Shown: one piece after another, positions 12,236 to 22,181 of the stretch
How positions within the stretch are numbered: the stretch's first letter is position 1
Layout: every line of letters begins with the position of its first letter
Source of the DNA: Delphinapterus leucas
Taxonomy: Eukaryota; Chordata; Mammalia; Artiodactyla; Monodontidae
Direction: 5' to 3'
Length of the DNA stretch: 64,000 bases
Assembly: GCF_002288925.2 (NCBI RefSeq)
Contig: NW_022097993.1
Coordinates: 12,386,122 to 12,450,121, forward strand
Notes under the pieces: generated by a model
Databases searched by the model: none
What the model saw: only the letters and a program-made list of their open reading frames with translations
Told to the model about the DNA's origin: nothing
Made by a program: the position numbers and the translations under genes

Positions 12236-12571
12236 AGCTTCCCTGGTGGTGCAGTGGCTAAGAATCTGCCTGCCAATGCAGGGGTCATGGGTTCGAGACC
12301 TGGTCCTGGAAGGTCCCACATACCACGGAGCAACTAAGCCTGTGTGCCACAACTACTGAGTCTGCATGCTGCAACTACTGAAGCCCGCATGCTTAGAGCC
12401 CATGTTCTGCAATGAGAGAAGCCACCGCAGTAAGAAGCTTGTGCATCTCAACAAAGAGTAGCCCCTGCTCGCCACAACTAGAGAAAGCCCGCATGCAGCA
12501 ATGAAGACCCAACACAGCCAAAAATAAATAAATAAAATAAATTAATTTTAAAAAATCTTTAAAAAAAAAAC
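12236..12571 (+). mobile_element. CHR-1-like SINE with TSD
   Basis: The tRNA-like head has an A-box region (GGTGGTGCAGTGGCTAAG) and a good B box (GGTTCGAGACC at about 12290-12300). The body has CCACAACTACTGAG and CAACTAGAGAAAGCCCGC, and the tail is (AAAT)n followed by poly-A. The TSD is AAACCTATGTAATC at 12221-12234 against AACCTATGTGATC at 12572-12584, with one mismatch. It is a complete, non-coding element of the same type as the copy at 1.9 kb. Confidence 0.9.
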
Positions 12572-12719
12572 AACCTATGTGATCAACCTCTGACTGAATG
12601 TATTCTATGGGAATGTTACTCTTCAAATTCTTTTTATAAGTAGCTTGTATTTCCTTACTGTCCAATTGCTCATGTATGGTCTTAAAATTAATTATTCTCC
12701 ACTTATATTAGGTAGGTAT

Positions 12720-12850
12720 GTATATATGCCCCCTCAAGTGGAGAACCCACTTTGCTAGGTTCATGAGGGCAGAAAGTATCCTTCTGATCAACTTGTATCC
12801 TTCTGTCCTCCTTTTTCCAAAGTGGCTAGTGTTTACTACTGTACTTTAAA
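12720..12850 (+). mobile_element. Possible L2 LINE 3'-end fragment
   Basis: TTCATGAGGGCAGAAAGTAT, CTTGTATCC and AGTGGCTAGTGTTTA weakly follow the L2 3'-end order (CCATGAGGGCAGG, TTGTATCCC, CCTAG). The match is short and degraded. Confidence 0.3.
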
Positions 12851-13214
12851 AAATGCAATAAGAATCACATGTGTGACATGACACAGGAAGACCCATGATA
12901 ATTACAGAGAAGCAAAGGGCATGGCCTCTAATCGCAAGTGTGCTCTCAAAATTCAATTGGCAAAGTAAGACTCAGAAAACTATCTGTCAACAATGTAGTG
13001 TTTGGTGACCAGAATAAATAATCAGTGCTCTAAAAGATACAGAACTTTATGTTGATGAGGAAAAGCTTTCAAGAGAAAGTGGGACTTGAACCCTCAATGG
13101 AAAGTAGGAGTTGAATATGTAGAAAAGAGTAGAGAACATAAATGGTGACAACAAAGGGAGAAGGGAGTGAATGTTCTGTAGGTTGAATGTTTATTTAAAG
13201 CAGATGTGTGGGTT
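12851..13214. other. No recognisable feature
   Basis: Unique sequence just upstream of the large L1. It contains the possible degenerate left TSD of that L1 at 13197-13216. Confidence 0.45.
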
Positions 13215-14173
13215 GAAGACAAGATTACAGAGTAGAAGGACTTGAGCTCACCTCCTCTCATGAAAACACAAAAATCATAACTAACTGCCGAAGAACTATT
13301 GAAAAAAAGACTGGAACCTACCATAAAAAGATACCCTACAGCCAAAGACAAAGAAGAAGCCATACAAGATGGTAGGAGGAGTGCATATGTGATATAATCA
13401 AATCCCATACCCACTAGGTGGGTGACCCACAAACTGGAAAATAATTATGAGGATCTCCAACAGGAGTGAGAGTTCTAAGTCCCACATCAGGCATCCCAGC
13501 CTTGGGGGCTGGCATCAGAAGGAGCCCCAGAGCATTTGGCTTAGAAGGCCAGCAGAACTTGATTGTAGGAATTCCACAGGACTGGGGGAAACAGAAACTC
13601 CACTCTTGGAGGGAGGACAAAAAGTCTTGTGAACATCAAGACCCAGGGAAAAAGCAGTGACATCATAGGAACCTGGGCCAGACCTACCTTCTGGTCTTGG
13701 AGGGTCTCCTGGGGAGGTGCAGTGGGGGGGCTGTGGCTCACTGTGGGGACAAGGACACTGGTGGTGGAGGTACTGGGGAGCACTCATTGGTATGAGCCCT
13801 CCTGGAGCCTGCCATTTTGACCCCAAGACCTGGCCCCACCCAACAGCTTATAAGCTCCAGTGCTGGGATGCCTCAGGCCAAATAACCAACAGAATGGGAA
13901 CATCCCCTCCTATCAGTAGACAGGCTGCCTAAAGTCTTCCTGAGTCCACAGCTGCCTCTAAACATACTCCTTAACATGGCCATGCCCACCAGAGGGACAA
14001 GACCCAGCTCCACCCACAAGCGGGCAGGCACCAGTCCCTCCCACTGGGAAGCCTGCACAAGCCTCTAGATGAGCCTCACCCACCGGAGGGGGGGGGCGTC
14101 AGACACCAGAAGCAAGAGAAACTACGATCTTGCAGCCTGCAGAACACAGACCACAAACAGAAAGTTAGACAAA
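13215..14173 (+). promoter_or_regulatory. L1 5' UTR (internal promoter region, decayed)
   Basis: This is the GC-richer leader of the large L1. Recognisable blocks include CTCATGAAAACACAAAAATC, AGGACTGGGGGAAACAGAAA, TGGAGGGTCTCCTGGGGAGG and AGCCTCTAGATGAGCCTCAC. In active L1s this region holds the RNA polymerase II promoter, and presumably did so in this element's parent. Several open frames on both strands here are compositional and not genes. Confidence 0.75.
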
Positions 14174-15022
14174 ATGAGATGACAGAGGAATATGTTCCCA
14201 ACAAAGGAACAAGATAAAATCCCAGCAGAACAACTAAGTGAAGTGGAGAGAGGCAATCTACTTGAAAAATAGTTCAGAGTAATGATAGTAAAGATGATCC
14301 AAGATCTCAGAAAAAGAATGGAGGCACAGACTGAGAAGATACAAGAAATGTTTAACAAACAGAAGCTGTAAAGAACAAACAGAATTGAACAATACCGTAA
14401 GTGAAATGAAAAATACACTAGAAGGAATAACAGAATAAATGAGGCAGAAGAAAGAAGGGTGGAAATCACTGTTGCAGAAGAGAATAAAAGAAAAGAATGA
14501 AAAGAAATGAAGATATTTTAAAAGACCTCTGAAACAACATTAAATGCACCCACAGTCACATTATAGGAGTCCCAGAAGGAGAAGAGAGAGAGAAAGCTTC
14601 TGAGAAAATATTTGAAGAGATAATAGTTGAAAACTTCCCTAACATGGGAAAGGAAACAGTCACCCAAGTCCAGAAAGTGTAAAGAGTCCCAGGCAGGATA
14701 AACACAAAGAGGAACACATGGAGAAACATAGTAATCAAATTGAGAAAAATTAAGGACAAAGAAAAATTATTAAAAGCAACAAAGGAAAAGCAACAAATAA
14801 CATACAAGGGAATCCCCATAAGGTTATCAGCTGATTTTTCAGCAGAAACTCTGTAGGCCAGAAGGGAGTGGCACAGTAATTTTAATGTGATGAAAGGGAA
14901 ATACCTACAACCAAGAATACTCTACCCAGAAAGGCTCTCATTCAGATTCGGTGGAGAATATGCTAAGAGAATTCAGCACCACCAAACTAGCTTTAAAACA
15001 AATGTTAAAGGAATGTCTCTAG
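14174..15022 (+). pseudogene. L1 ORF1 pseudogene (RNA-binding ORF1p)
   Basis: ORF1p is the trimeric coiled-coil RNA-binding chaperone of the L1 ribonucleoprotein. The expected start ATG lies at 14174-14176 but the third codon is TGA, so the frame is dead at once. The coiled-coil part (about 14280-14520) is broken by several stops. The RNA-recognition and C-terminal parts stay readable in pieces, for example IIGVPEGEERE, FEEIIVENFPNMGKE, KGIPIRLSADFSAETL and LQPRILYPERLSFRFGGEY. The reading ends at a TAG at 15020-15022. A segment between GGEY and the RIQHH part is shorter than in typical L1s. A 65-codon open piece remains at 14887-15084. It sits in the canonical place between the 5' UTR and ORF2. 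Confidence 0.8.
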
Positions 15023-15171
15023 GTGGAAAAGAAAAGCCCATGAATAGAAACAAGAAAGTTACAAATGGGAAAGCTCACCAGTAAAGGCAAACATACAGTA
15101 AAGGTAGCAAATCATCCACACACAAATATGATATCAAAACCAGAAATTGTGAGAAGAGGAGTGTACAAATG

Positions 15172-15271
15172 NNNNNNNNNNNNNNNNNNNNNNNNNNNNN
15201 NNNNNNNNNNNNNNNNNNNNNNNNNNNNNNNNNNNNNNNNNNNNNNNNNNNNNNNNNNNNNNNNNNNNNNN
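15172..15271. other. Assembly gap (100 N)
   Basis: A run of exactly 100 N lies in the ORF1-ORF2 spacer of the L1. The round length suggests a placeholder of unknown true size. It is bordered on the right by an (AC)n microsatellite, which is a likely reason for the gap. Confidence 0.99.
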
Positions 15272-15295
15272 ACACACACACACACACACACACAC
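15272..15295. repeat. (AC)n microsatellite at gap edge
   Basis: About 12 AC units follow the N run directly. The true array may extend into the gap. The His/Thr and Val/Cys repeats in translated frames here come from this run. Confidence 0.95.
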
Positions 15296-15407
15296 AAAAG
15301 GAATCCAAACACAACACTAAAAATATTCATCAAATTGCAAGACAAAAGAACAACAAAGGAAGGGGAGAAAAAATACCTATAAACACAAATTCAAAACAAT
15401 TAACAAA

Positions 15408-18400
15408 ATGGCAATAAGAACATACATACTGATAATTACCTTAAATGTAAATGGATTAAATGCTCCATCCAAAAGACACAGACTGGCTGAATGGATACAA
15501 AAACAAGACCCATATATATGTTGTCTACAAGAGATCCACTTCATATTTAGAGACAAATACAGACTGAAAGTGAGGGGATGGAAAAAGGTATTCCATACAA
15601 ATGGAAATCAAAAGAAAGCTGAAGTAGCAGTACTCATATCAGAAAAAAGAGACTCTAAAATAAAGACTGTTACAAGAGACAAAGAAGGACACGACATAAT
15701 GATCAAGTGATCAATCCAAAAAAGAAGATACAAAAATTATAAATATATATTACCCAATATAGGAGCACCTCAATATGTAAGAAAAATGCTAACAGCCATA
15801 AAAGGAAAAATCAACAGTAACACATTATAGTGGGGGACTGTAATGTCCCTGTAATACCCCTGTAATCCATGGACAGGTCATCCAGACAGAAAATTAATAA
15901 GGAAATACAGGCCTTAAATGACACATGAGACCAAATAGACTTAATTGATATTTATAGAGCATTCCATCCAAAAGCAGCAGAATACACATACTTTTCAAGT
16001 GCACATGGAAAATTCTCCAGGTGGGATCACATGCTGGGACACAAAGCAAGCCTCAGAAAATTAAGAAAATTGAAATCATATCAACCATCTTTTCCGACCA
16101 CAATACTATGATATTAGAAGTCAACTACAAGAAAAAAACTGTAAAACACACAAACACGTGGAGGCTAAACAATATGCTACTAAACAACCAATGGATCACT
16201 GAAGAAATCAAAGGTGAAATAAAAAAATACCTAGAGACAAATGAAAACAAAAGCATGACAATCCAAAACCTATGGGATACAGCAAAAGCAGTTCTAAGAG
16301 GGAAGTTTATAGCAATACTATCTTACCTCAGGAAACAAGAAAAGTCTCAAATAAACAACCTAAACTTACACCTAAAGCAATTAGAGAAAGAAGAACTAAC
16401 AAAACACAAAGTTAGTAGAAGGAAAGAAATCATAAAGATCAGAGCAGAAATAAATGAAAGAGAAACAAACAAAGAAAACAATAGAAAAGATCAATGAAAC
16501 TAAAAGCTGGTTCTTTGAGAAGATAAACAAAATTGATAAAGCTTTAGCCAGACTCATCAAGAAAGAAAGGGAGTGGGCTCAAATCAATAAAATAGGAAAT
16601 GAAAAAGAAGTTACAATTGACACCACAGAAATACAAAGGATCATAAGAGACTACTACAAGGAACTATATGCCAATAAAATGGACAACCTGGAAGCAGTGG
16701 ACAAATTCTTAGAAAAGTACAATGTCCCAAGACTGAACCAGAAAGAAATAGAAAATATAAACAGACCAATGACAAATACTTAAATTGAAACTGTGATTTA
16801 AAACTTCCAAGAAACAAAAGGCCAGGAGCAGTTGGCTTCACAGGTGAATTCATTCAAAGATTTAGAGAAGAGTTAACATATATCCTTCTGAAGCTATTCC
16901 AGAAAACTGCAGAGGAAGGAACACTCTCATACTCATTTGATGAGGCCACCATCACCCTGATACCAAAACCACACAAAGATACCACAAAAAAAGAAAATTA
17001 CAGGTCAGTATCACTGATGAACATAGACACAAAAATTCTCAACAAAATACTAGCAAACCAAATCTAACAATACATTAAAAGGATCATACACCATGATCAA
17101 GAGGGATTTATCCCACGGATGCAAGGACTTTTCAATATCTGCAAATCAATCAGTGTGATACAACACATTAACAAATTGAAGAATAAAAACTATATGATCA
17201 TCTCAGTAGATGCAGAAAAACTTTTGACAAAAGTCAACACCAATTTATGATAAAAAATCTTCAGAAAGTGGGCATAGAGGGAACCTACCTCAACATAATA
17301 AAGGCCATATATGACAAACCCACAGCCAACATCATACTGTACAGTGAAAAGCTGAAAGCATTTCCTCTAAGATCAGGAAAAAGTCAAGGATGTCCACTCT
17401 CACCACTTTTATTCAACATAGTTTTGAAAGTTCTAGAGATGGCAATCAGAGAAGTAAAAGAAATAAAAGGAATCCAATTGGAAAAGTGCAAGTAAAATTT
17501 CACTGTTTGCAGATGATATGATACTATACATAAAATTCTAGAAAATTCTAAAGATGCTACCAGAAAACTACTATGAATGAATTGATGTTGGAACATCAAT
17601 GAATTTGTAAAGTTGCAGGATACAAAATTTATACACAGTAATCTGTTGCATTTCTATATACTATCAACAAAAGATCATAAGGAGAAATTAAGGAAACAAT
17701 CCCATTTACCATCATATCAAAAAGCATTAAATACCTAGGAATAAACATACCTAAGGAAGCAAAAGACCTGTAGTCCAAAAACTGTAAGACACTGATGAAA
17801 AAAATCAAAGATGACACAAAGAGGTGGAAAAATATACTATGTTCTTGGATTGGAAGAATCAATATTGTCAATATGACTATACTATGTGAAGCAATCTACA
17901 GATTCAATGCAAATCCTATCAAATTACCAATGGTACTTTTTGCAGATCTAGAACAAAAATCAGAATTTGTGTGGAAACACAAAAGACCCCAAATAGCAAA
18001 GCAATCTGGAGAAAGCAAAACGGAGCTGGAGGAATCAAGCCCCTGACTTCAGACTACACTATAAAGCTACAGTAATCACAAGAGTATGGTACTGGCACAA
18101 AGACAGACTTATAGACCAACGGAACAGGAAAGCCCAGAAATAAACACACGCACCTATGGTCAATTCATCTATGACAAAGGGGGCAAGAATATACAATGGA
18201 GAAAAGACAGTCACTTCAATAATGGTGCTGGGAAAACTGGACAGCTACATGTAAAAGAATGACATAGAACATTCTCTAACACCATACTCAGAAATAAACT
18301 CAAAATGGATTAAAGGCCTAAATGTTAAGACCAGATACTATAAAACTCTTAGAGGAAAACATAGGGAGAACACTGTTTGACATAAATCATAGCAACATCT

Positions 18401-19208
18401 TTTTGAATCCACCTCCTGGAGTAATGAAAATAAAAACAAACAAATGGGACCTAATTAAACTTAAAATCTTCTGCACAGCAAAGGAAACCATAAACAAAAC
18501 AAAAAGACAACCTACAGGATGGGAGAAAGTATTTGCAAATGATGTGATTGACAAGGGATTAATCTCCAAAATACACAAGCAAGTCATGCAACTCAATATC
18601 ACAAAAGCAAACAACCTAATCAAAAATGGGCAGAAGATATAAGTAGACACTTTTCCAAAGAAGATATACAGATGGTCAAAAGGCACATAAAAATATGCTC
18701 AACATCACTAATTACTAGAAAAATGCAAATCAAAATTACAATGAAGTATCACCTCACACTGGTCAGAACGGCCATCATCAAAATGTCTACAAACAGTAAA
18801 TGCTGGAGAGAGTGTGGAGAAAAGGGAACCCTCCTGCACTGTTGGTGGGAATGTAAATTGGTGCAACCACTATGGAGAACAGTATGGAAGTTGCTTAAAA
18901 ACCTAATAATAGAACCACCATATGACACAGCAATCCCACTCCTAGGCACATATCCAGAGAAAACCATAATTCAAAAAGATACATGTACCCCAATGTTCAT
19001 TGCAGCACTAATTACAATAGTGAAGACATTGAAACAACCTCAATGTCCATTGAGAGATGAATGCATAGAGAAGATGTGGTGTTTATATGCAATGGAATAT
19101 TACTCAACCATAAAAAATAATGAACTAATGCTATTTGCAGCAACATGGATGGACCTAGAGATTATCATACTAAGTGAAGTCAAACAGAGAAAGACAAATA
19201 TTATATGA
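15408..19208 (+). pseudogene. L1 ORF2 pseudogene (endonuclease and reverse transcriptase)
   Basis: ORF2p nicks target DNA and reverse-transcribes the L1 RNA at the nick. The start at 15408 gives MAIRTYILIITLNVNGLNAP, the endonuclease N-terminus, followed by LQEIHF with its catalytic Glu. The endonuclease end retains SDHNTM (16096-16113). The RT region shows [18 protein letters not shown] (about 17387-17440) and an intact FADD catalytic motif at 17506-17517. The C-terminal Cys/His motif CX3CX7HX4C is intact around 18802-18855. The ORF2 stop is at 19206-19208. It is broken by many stops and shifts. Open pieces include 15408-15710, 16021-16497, 17247-17495 and 18672-19208. It is inactive. Confidence 0.9.
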
Positions 19209-19612
19209 TATCACTTATATGTGAAATCTTAAAAAGATACAAATGAACATATTTACAAAACAGAAACAGACTCACAGATACAGAAAACAAACTTATGGTT
19301 ACCAAAGGGGAAAGGTGTGGGGAGAGGGCTAAATTAGGAGTTTGGGATTAACATCCACATGCCACTCAAAATAAAATAGGTAAACAGCAAGGACCGACTA
19401 TATAGTGCAGGGAATTCTACTCAATATTCTGTAATAAGCTAGCTGGGAAAAGAATATGAAAAAGAATAGATAAATGTATCTATATGTAAGCACACATATA
19501 TGTATATGTAAACCTGAATCATTTTGCTGTACACCTGAAACTACCACAACATTGTAAATCAACTCTATCCCAACATAAAATAAAAATTTAAAAAGTAAAA
19601 CATATGTGTGAA

Positions 19613-21569
19613 TGATTTTTCAAATAGTCCCATTTAAATTTGTGTGCTTCAGCTGCAAACCACCATATGGACACTGTACTTGTTGCTATTACAAACTATG
19701 GACTTGTATTCAAACTTCAATCTACTTTTTTCAACACCATTTGGTACTAGACGTAATGAGAATGTTCAGTGTCATCTCTCTACTCTGCTTTAAATACAAT
19801 TTTCAATATTAACTTTCAGTACTCTACTGTTTGACCTCCATGATAATGCCATGATTTCTAATTAAATGCCTTATTCTGAAAGGCTACTGAGTTAAACACT
19901 ATTCTTTTTTTCTAATTTTAAGATAATTTATATTAGGTTTTAACCTTGAAATAATGGCTTTCTTCCAACATTTGAAATTCAGGGCTTCTTTTCAGAATAT
20001 CACTCTGTTTTAATGGTTCTTAATTCTCATCTGGAGATTTTCACAAAAAATATAATTATAAATTGGGGGAAAACTAGCAAATAACTATATCTTATATCAT
20101 TTGGTATTAAACAAAGATTAAAAACATGTTCAGAAACAGACTGAGAGAGGTCTCTAATGGGATTTGCTTGGTGGAAGAACTACTAAAGGATGTATCTCAA
20201 GCAGATGAAAATTGATACAATAGGAAGGACTGAATTTAGAAGGAGATAATGGGAAAAGCATTTGCTAATCATATGCAGGTAAAACTTAACAGGTACGACT
20301 TTTAAAACAAAAATAACAATGCATAAATTTGGAAAGTATAAACATAAGGTGGATATCAAAGCCTGGAAAAAAATAATGAATGTCAGGAGGGCACGATAGG
20401 AGGTAAAGAGTTCCAAATCTTTGTACTGTTCTGGAAAAGGGCTGAGATACTGATCCACACTGAACTCTGTTAAATCAAGTTTATAAGTTAAAAATAATGG
20501 ACAACCATTAGGTGAAATGAAACAGAATATATAACTTCTAAAACCAGAGAAGGGGAAAAAGGCATCACAAAGTCTCAAATTATCTAAAAGAAAGAAACAG
20601 AGGAGAAAAAGAAGTTGGGGGTGGGGTGGGACACTTCCAAATCTACTTTAGTCAATTTAGAATAGCACTCTCCCCTCCCTTGGAAGGGTGTTAGTGTCAG
20701 TGGGTGATACGAGCATGTAAGAGGGCAAAAATGTGTTGAATGAATATGAGTTGTGAACTGGGTATGTCCAGGAAGCTAAGACAACACACAACAAGAAGGA
20801 TAACCAGGGCTTTCCCACCATCTGTCAGGCCAACTAATCTCTACAAAAACTGGTTAGAAATAATTAGGGTAGATTATTTACTGGGAAGGGAAAACTGGTA
20901 ATGAGACAGAGTCTGGGAAAGGTATTCAAGGAGAGGATTGACAGTGTATTTCTGCACCAAAAAGGATCCTTAGCGGACATTTCCTTTTCTGATTTTGTAC
21001 AATATAAAGACTCAGTGGATAGTAAAAAAGCATCAACAGCTGTAGTCCAGTGAAATAATTCTCCTAGCCTCTCACCTGAACACATGTCTTGTTTGATTCA
21101 CATGGGACCACGATTGGGAGGCTGAGAGATTAGGGTGAATGTAACACAGGAAGAAATAATCTAACCACAAGTGCGTATCTATTTAAAAATAAAGTTTTTT
21201 TATTTAAAATTTTCAATGTGTGATACTCTTCCCAGCCCACCAATAATGTTTTCACAGGCTTTTTCTGTTCAATATTCTCTTCTTCCAATATTCCTTCCCC
21301 CCTCACCTCAAGCAGGCTCTTTTAATTATTTTCTCCTATTTGCACCATGAAATCCTGCACTTGGGCTAATTTCCTTCTTCACTGTTTTTTATCCCCTATT
21401 CTTTCTTTGATGTTACTCTCCAACTTCCTTATTCTACACTTTTCTCTTTCACTTTTGTTTTCATCCCATCTGCATTATCTACATTTTTTAAAGAAATTCT
21501 ATTAGGTTCCAGAGGAGTTTATTTAATTCTACACACATGCACTGAATTCTTAACTCCACTAGTTGATAC
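19613..21569. other. Unique AT-rich sequence
   Basis: No gene or clear repeat is seen across nearly 2 kb. The 131-codon minus-strand frame at 20183-20578 has no recognisable domain and lies in AT-rich DNA, so I do not call it coding. Confidence 0.5.
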
Positions 21570-21815
21570 TATAAGGTAGAACTCAAGAGCTGCCTAGGTT
21601 CAGATTTTTGTTACCTTACATACTTGTTGTATGGGTTTGGCCAAATCATATTTGTATTTCAGATTAACTTCACGTTAACTCAACTGTAAAGTAAAGATAA
21701 TAGTAATACTTATTTCATTAAATTCTGAAGATTAAATAAATTAATGCATGTAAAGAGTGTAAATAGTGCCTGACATACAGTCAGCATTTTATAAATGCTA
21801 TCTATCATTATGCTT
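21570..21815 (+). mobile_element. MIR SINE
   Basis: The MIR 3' half is recognisable: AACTCAACTGTAAAGTAAAGATAATAGTAATAC, then TTCTGAAGATTAAAT, then GTGCCTGACATACAGTCAGCATTTTATAAATG (quoted in part). The tRNA-like head is poor. It is an ancient mammalian SINE with no coding capacity. Confidence 0.75.
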
Positions 21816-21895
21816 TATGCACTGTGTTAGTCTCTAGGCAGATGGACGGTTCATAGATCCGTGTTCATAAGGAATTTATGGTCTAGTGGTGTTCC
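21816..21895 (-). mobile_element. Possible L2 fragment
   Basis: CACTGTGTTAGTCTCTAGG followed by AATTTATGGTCTAGTGGTG is similar to the reverse complement of L2 3'-region sequence. It is short and diverged. Confidence 0.35.
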
Positions 21896-21984
21896 AGCAA
21901 GTTAAATTATCTACCCTAGGAGGAGGCTGGTGGAAACAAGCTGTACATGGAAAAAGAATGCATAAACTATAAAGAACTGGTCTT

Positions 21985-22075
21985 GCATGTTCACTGCATC
22001 ATTATTCACAACAGCCAACATAGGGAAGCAGCCTAAGTGTCCACCAGTGGAAGAATGGATAAAGAAGATATGGAG
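21985..22075 (+). mobile_element. Older L1 3' fragment, left part (interrupted)
   Basis: The bases encode MFTASLFTTANIGKQPKCP and EWIKKIW, the C-terminal words of ORF2. The reading then stops at the U6 copy and resumes at 25870. The two halves join in the normal L1 order (EWIKKIW then EYYSI), which shows that this older L1 was the target of the U6-L1 insertion. It is 5'-truncated near 21985. Confidence 0.85.
22061..22075. repeat. Left target-site duplication of the U6-L1 insertion
   Basis: AAAGAAGATATGGAG here matches AAAGAAGATATCGAG at 25855-25869 with one mismatch. The preceding GGAT places the nick at CTTT/AT on the other strand, close to the L1 endonuclease preference. The final G may be shared with the first base of U6. 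Confidence 0.85.
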
Positions 22076-22181
22076 TGCTTGCTTCGGCAGCACATGTGCT
22101 AAAACTGGACCAATACAGAAGAGATTAGCATGGCCCCTATGTGAGGATGACACACAAACTTGTGAAGTGTTCCATACTTTT
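22075..22181 (+). pseudogene. RNU6-pseudogene: U6 snRNA retropseudogene fused to L1
   Basis: This is a full-length U6 spliceosomal RNA copy of about 107 nt. It begins GTGCTTGCTTCGGCAGCACA, has GATTAGCATGGCCCC and AAGGATGACAC-like (GAGGATGACACACAAA) core motifs, and ends TGTTCCATACTTTT. It differs from the canonical mammalian U6 at a number of positions, many of them CpG sites, and the ACAGAGA box region reads ACAGAAGAGATT. The sequence directly upstream is L1, so it lacks the U6 TATA and proximal promoter elements, and it should not be transcribed as U6. Its 3' end joins L1 ORF2 sequence at 22182 with no TSD or poly-A between them. It entered as the 5' part of a chimeric cDNA. Confidence 0.92.

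Larger units (their letters stand above)
13215..19600 (+). mobile_element. Nearly full-length, decayed L1 LINE
   Basis: All four L1 parts are present in order. They are a GC-richer 5' UTR (13215-14173, starting near ACAGAGTAGAAGGACTTGAG), ORF1 (14174-15022), an intergenic part with an assembly gap (15023-15407), ORF2 (15408-19208) and a 3' UTR (19209-19600) that ends CATTGTAAATCAACTCTATC plus an A-rich tail. The span of about 6.4 kb fits a complete L1. Both ORFs carry many stops and frameshifts, so it cannot act autonomously. A possible degenerate TSD is AAAGCAGATGTGTGGG (13197-13212) against AAAACATATGTGTGAA (19597-19612), with several mismatches, which fits an old insertion. It uses a different 3' UTR from the U6-linked L1. 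Confidence 0.9.

Noticed and set aside
12236..12330. tRNA gene suggested by A and B boxes
   Set aside because: The boxes belong to the tRNA-derived head of a SINE. There is no cloverleaf or anticodon arm that I can fold. The same applies to the other CHR and MIR copies.
13447..14058. Overlapping open frames on both strands as genes
   Set aside because: They lie in the GC-richer 5' UTR of the large L1, and the overlap reflects composition.
15065..15417. Frames crossing the N gap
   Set aside because: They depend on undefined bases and on an (AC)n repeat.
20183..20578. 131-codon minus-strand frame
   Set aside because: It is a Phe/Leu/Ile-rich translation of AT-rich DNA without domain, signal or context support.
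22075..22181. Functional U6 snRNA gene
   Set aside because: There is no TATA or proximal U6 promoter upstream (the upstream sequence is L1). The RNA has many changes, including the ACAGAGA region, and the 3' end is fused to L1.
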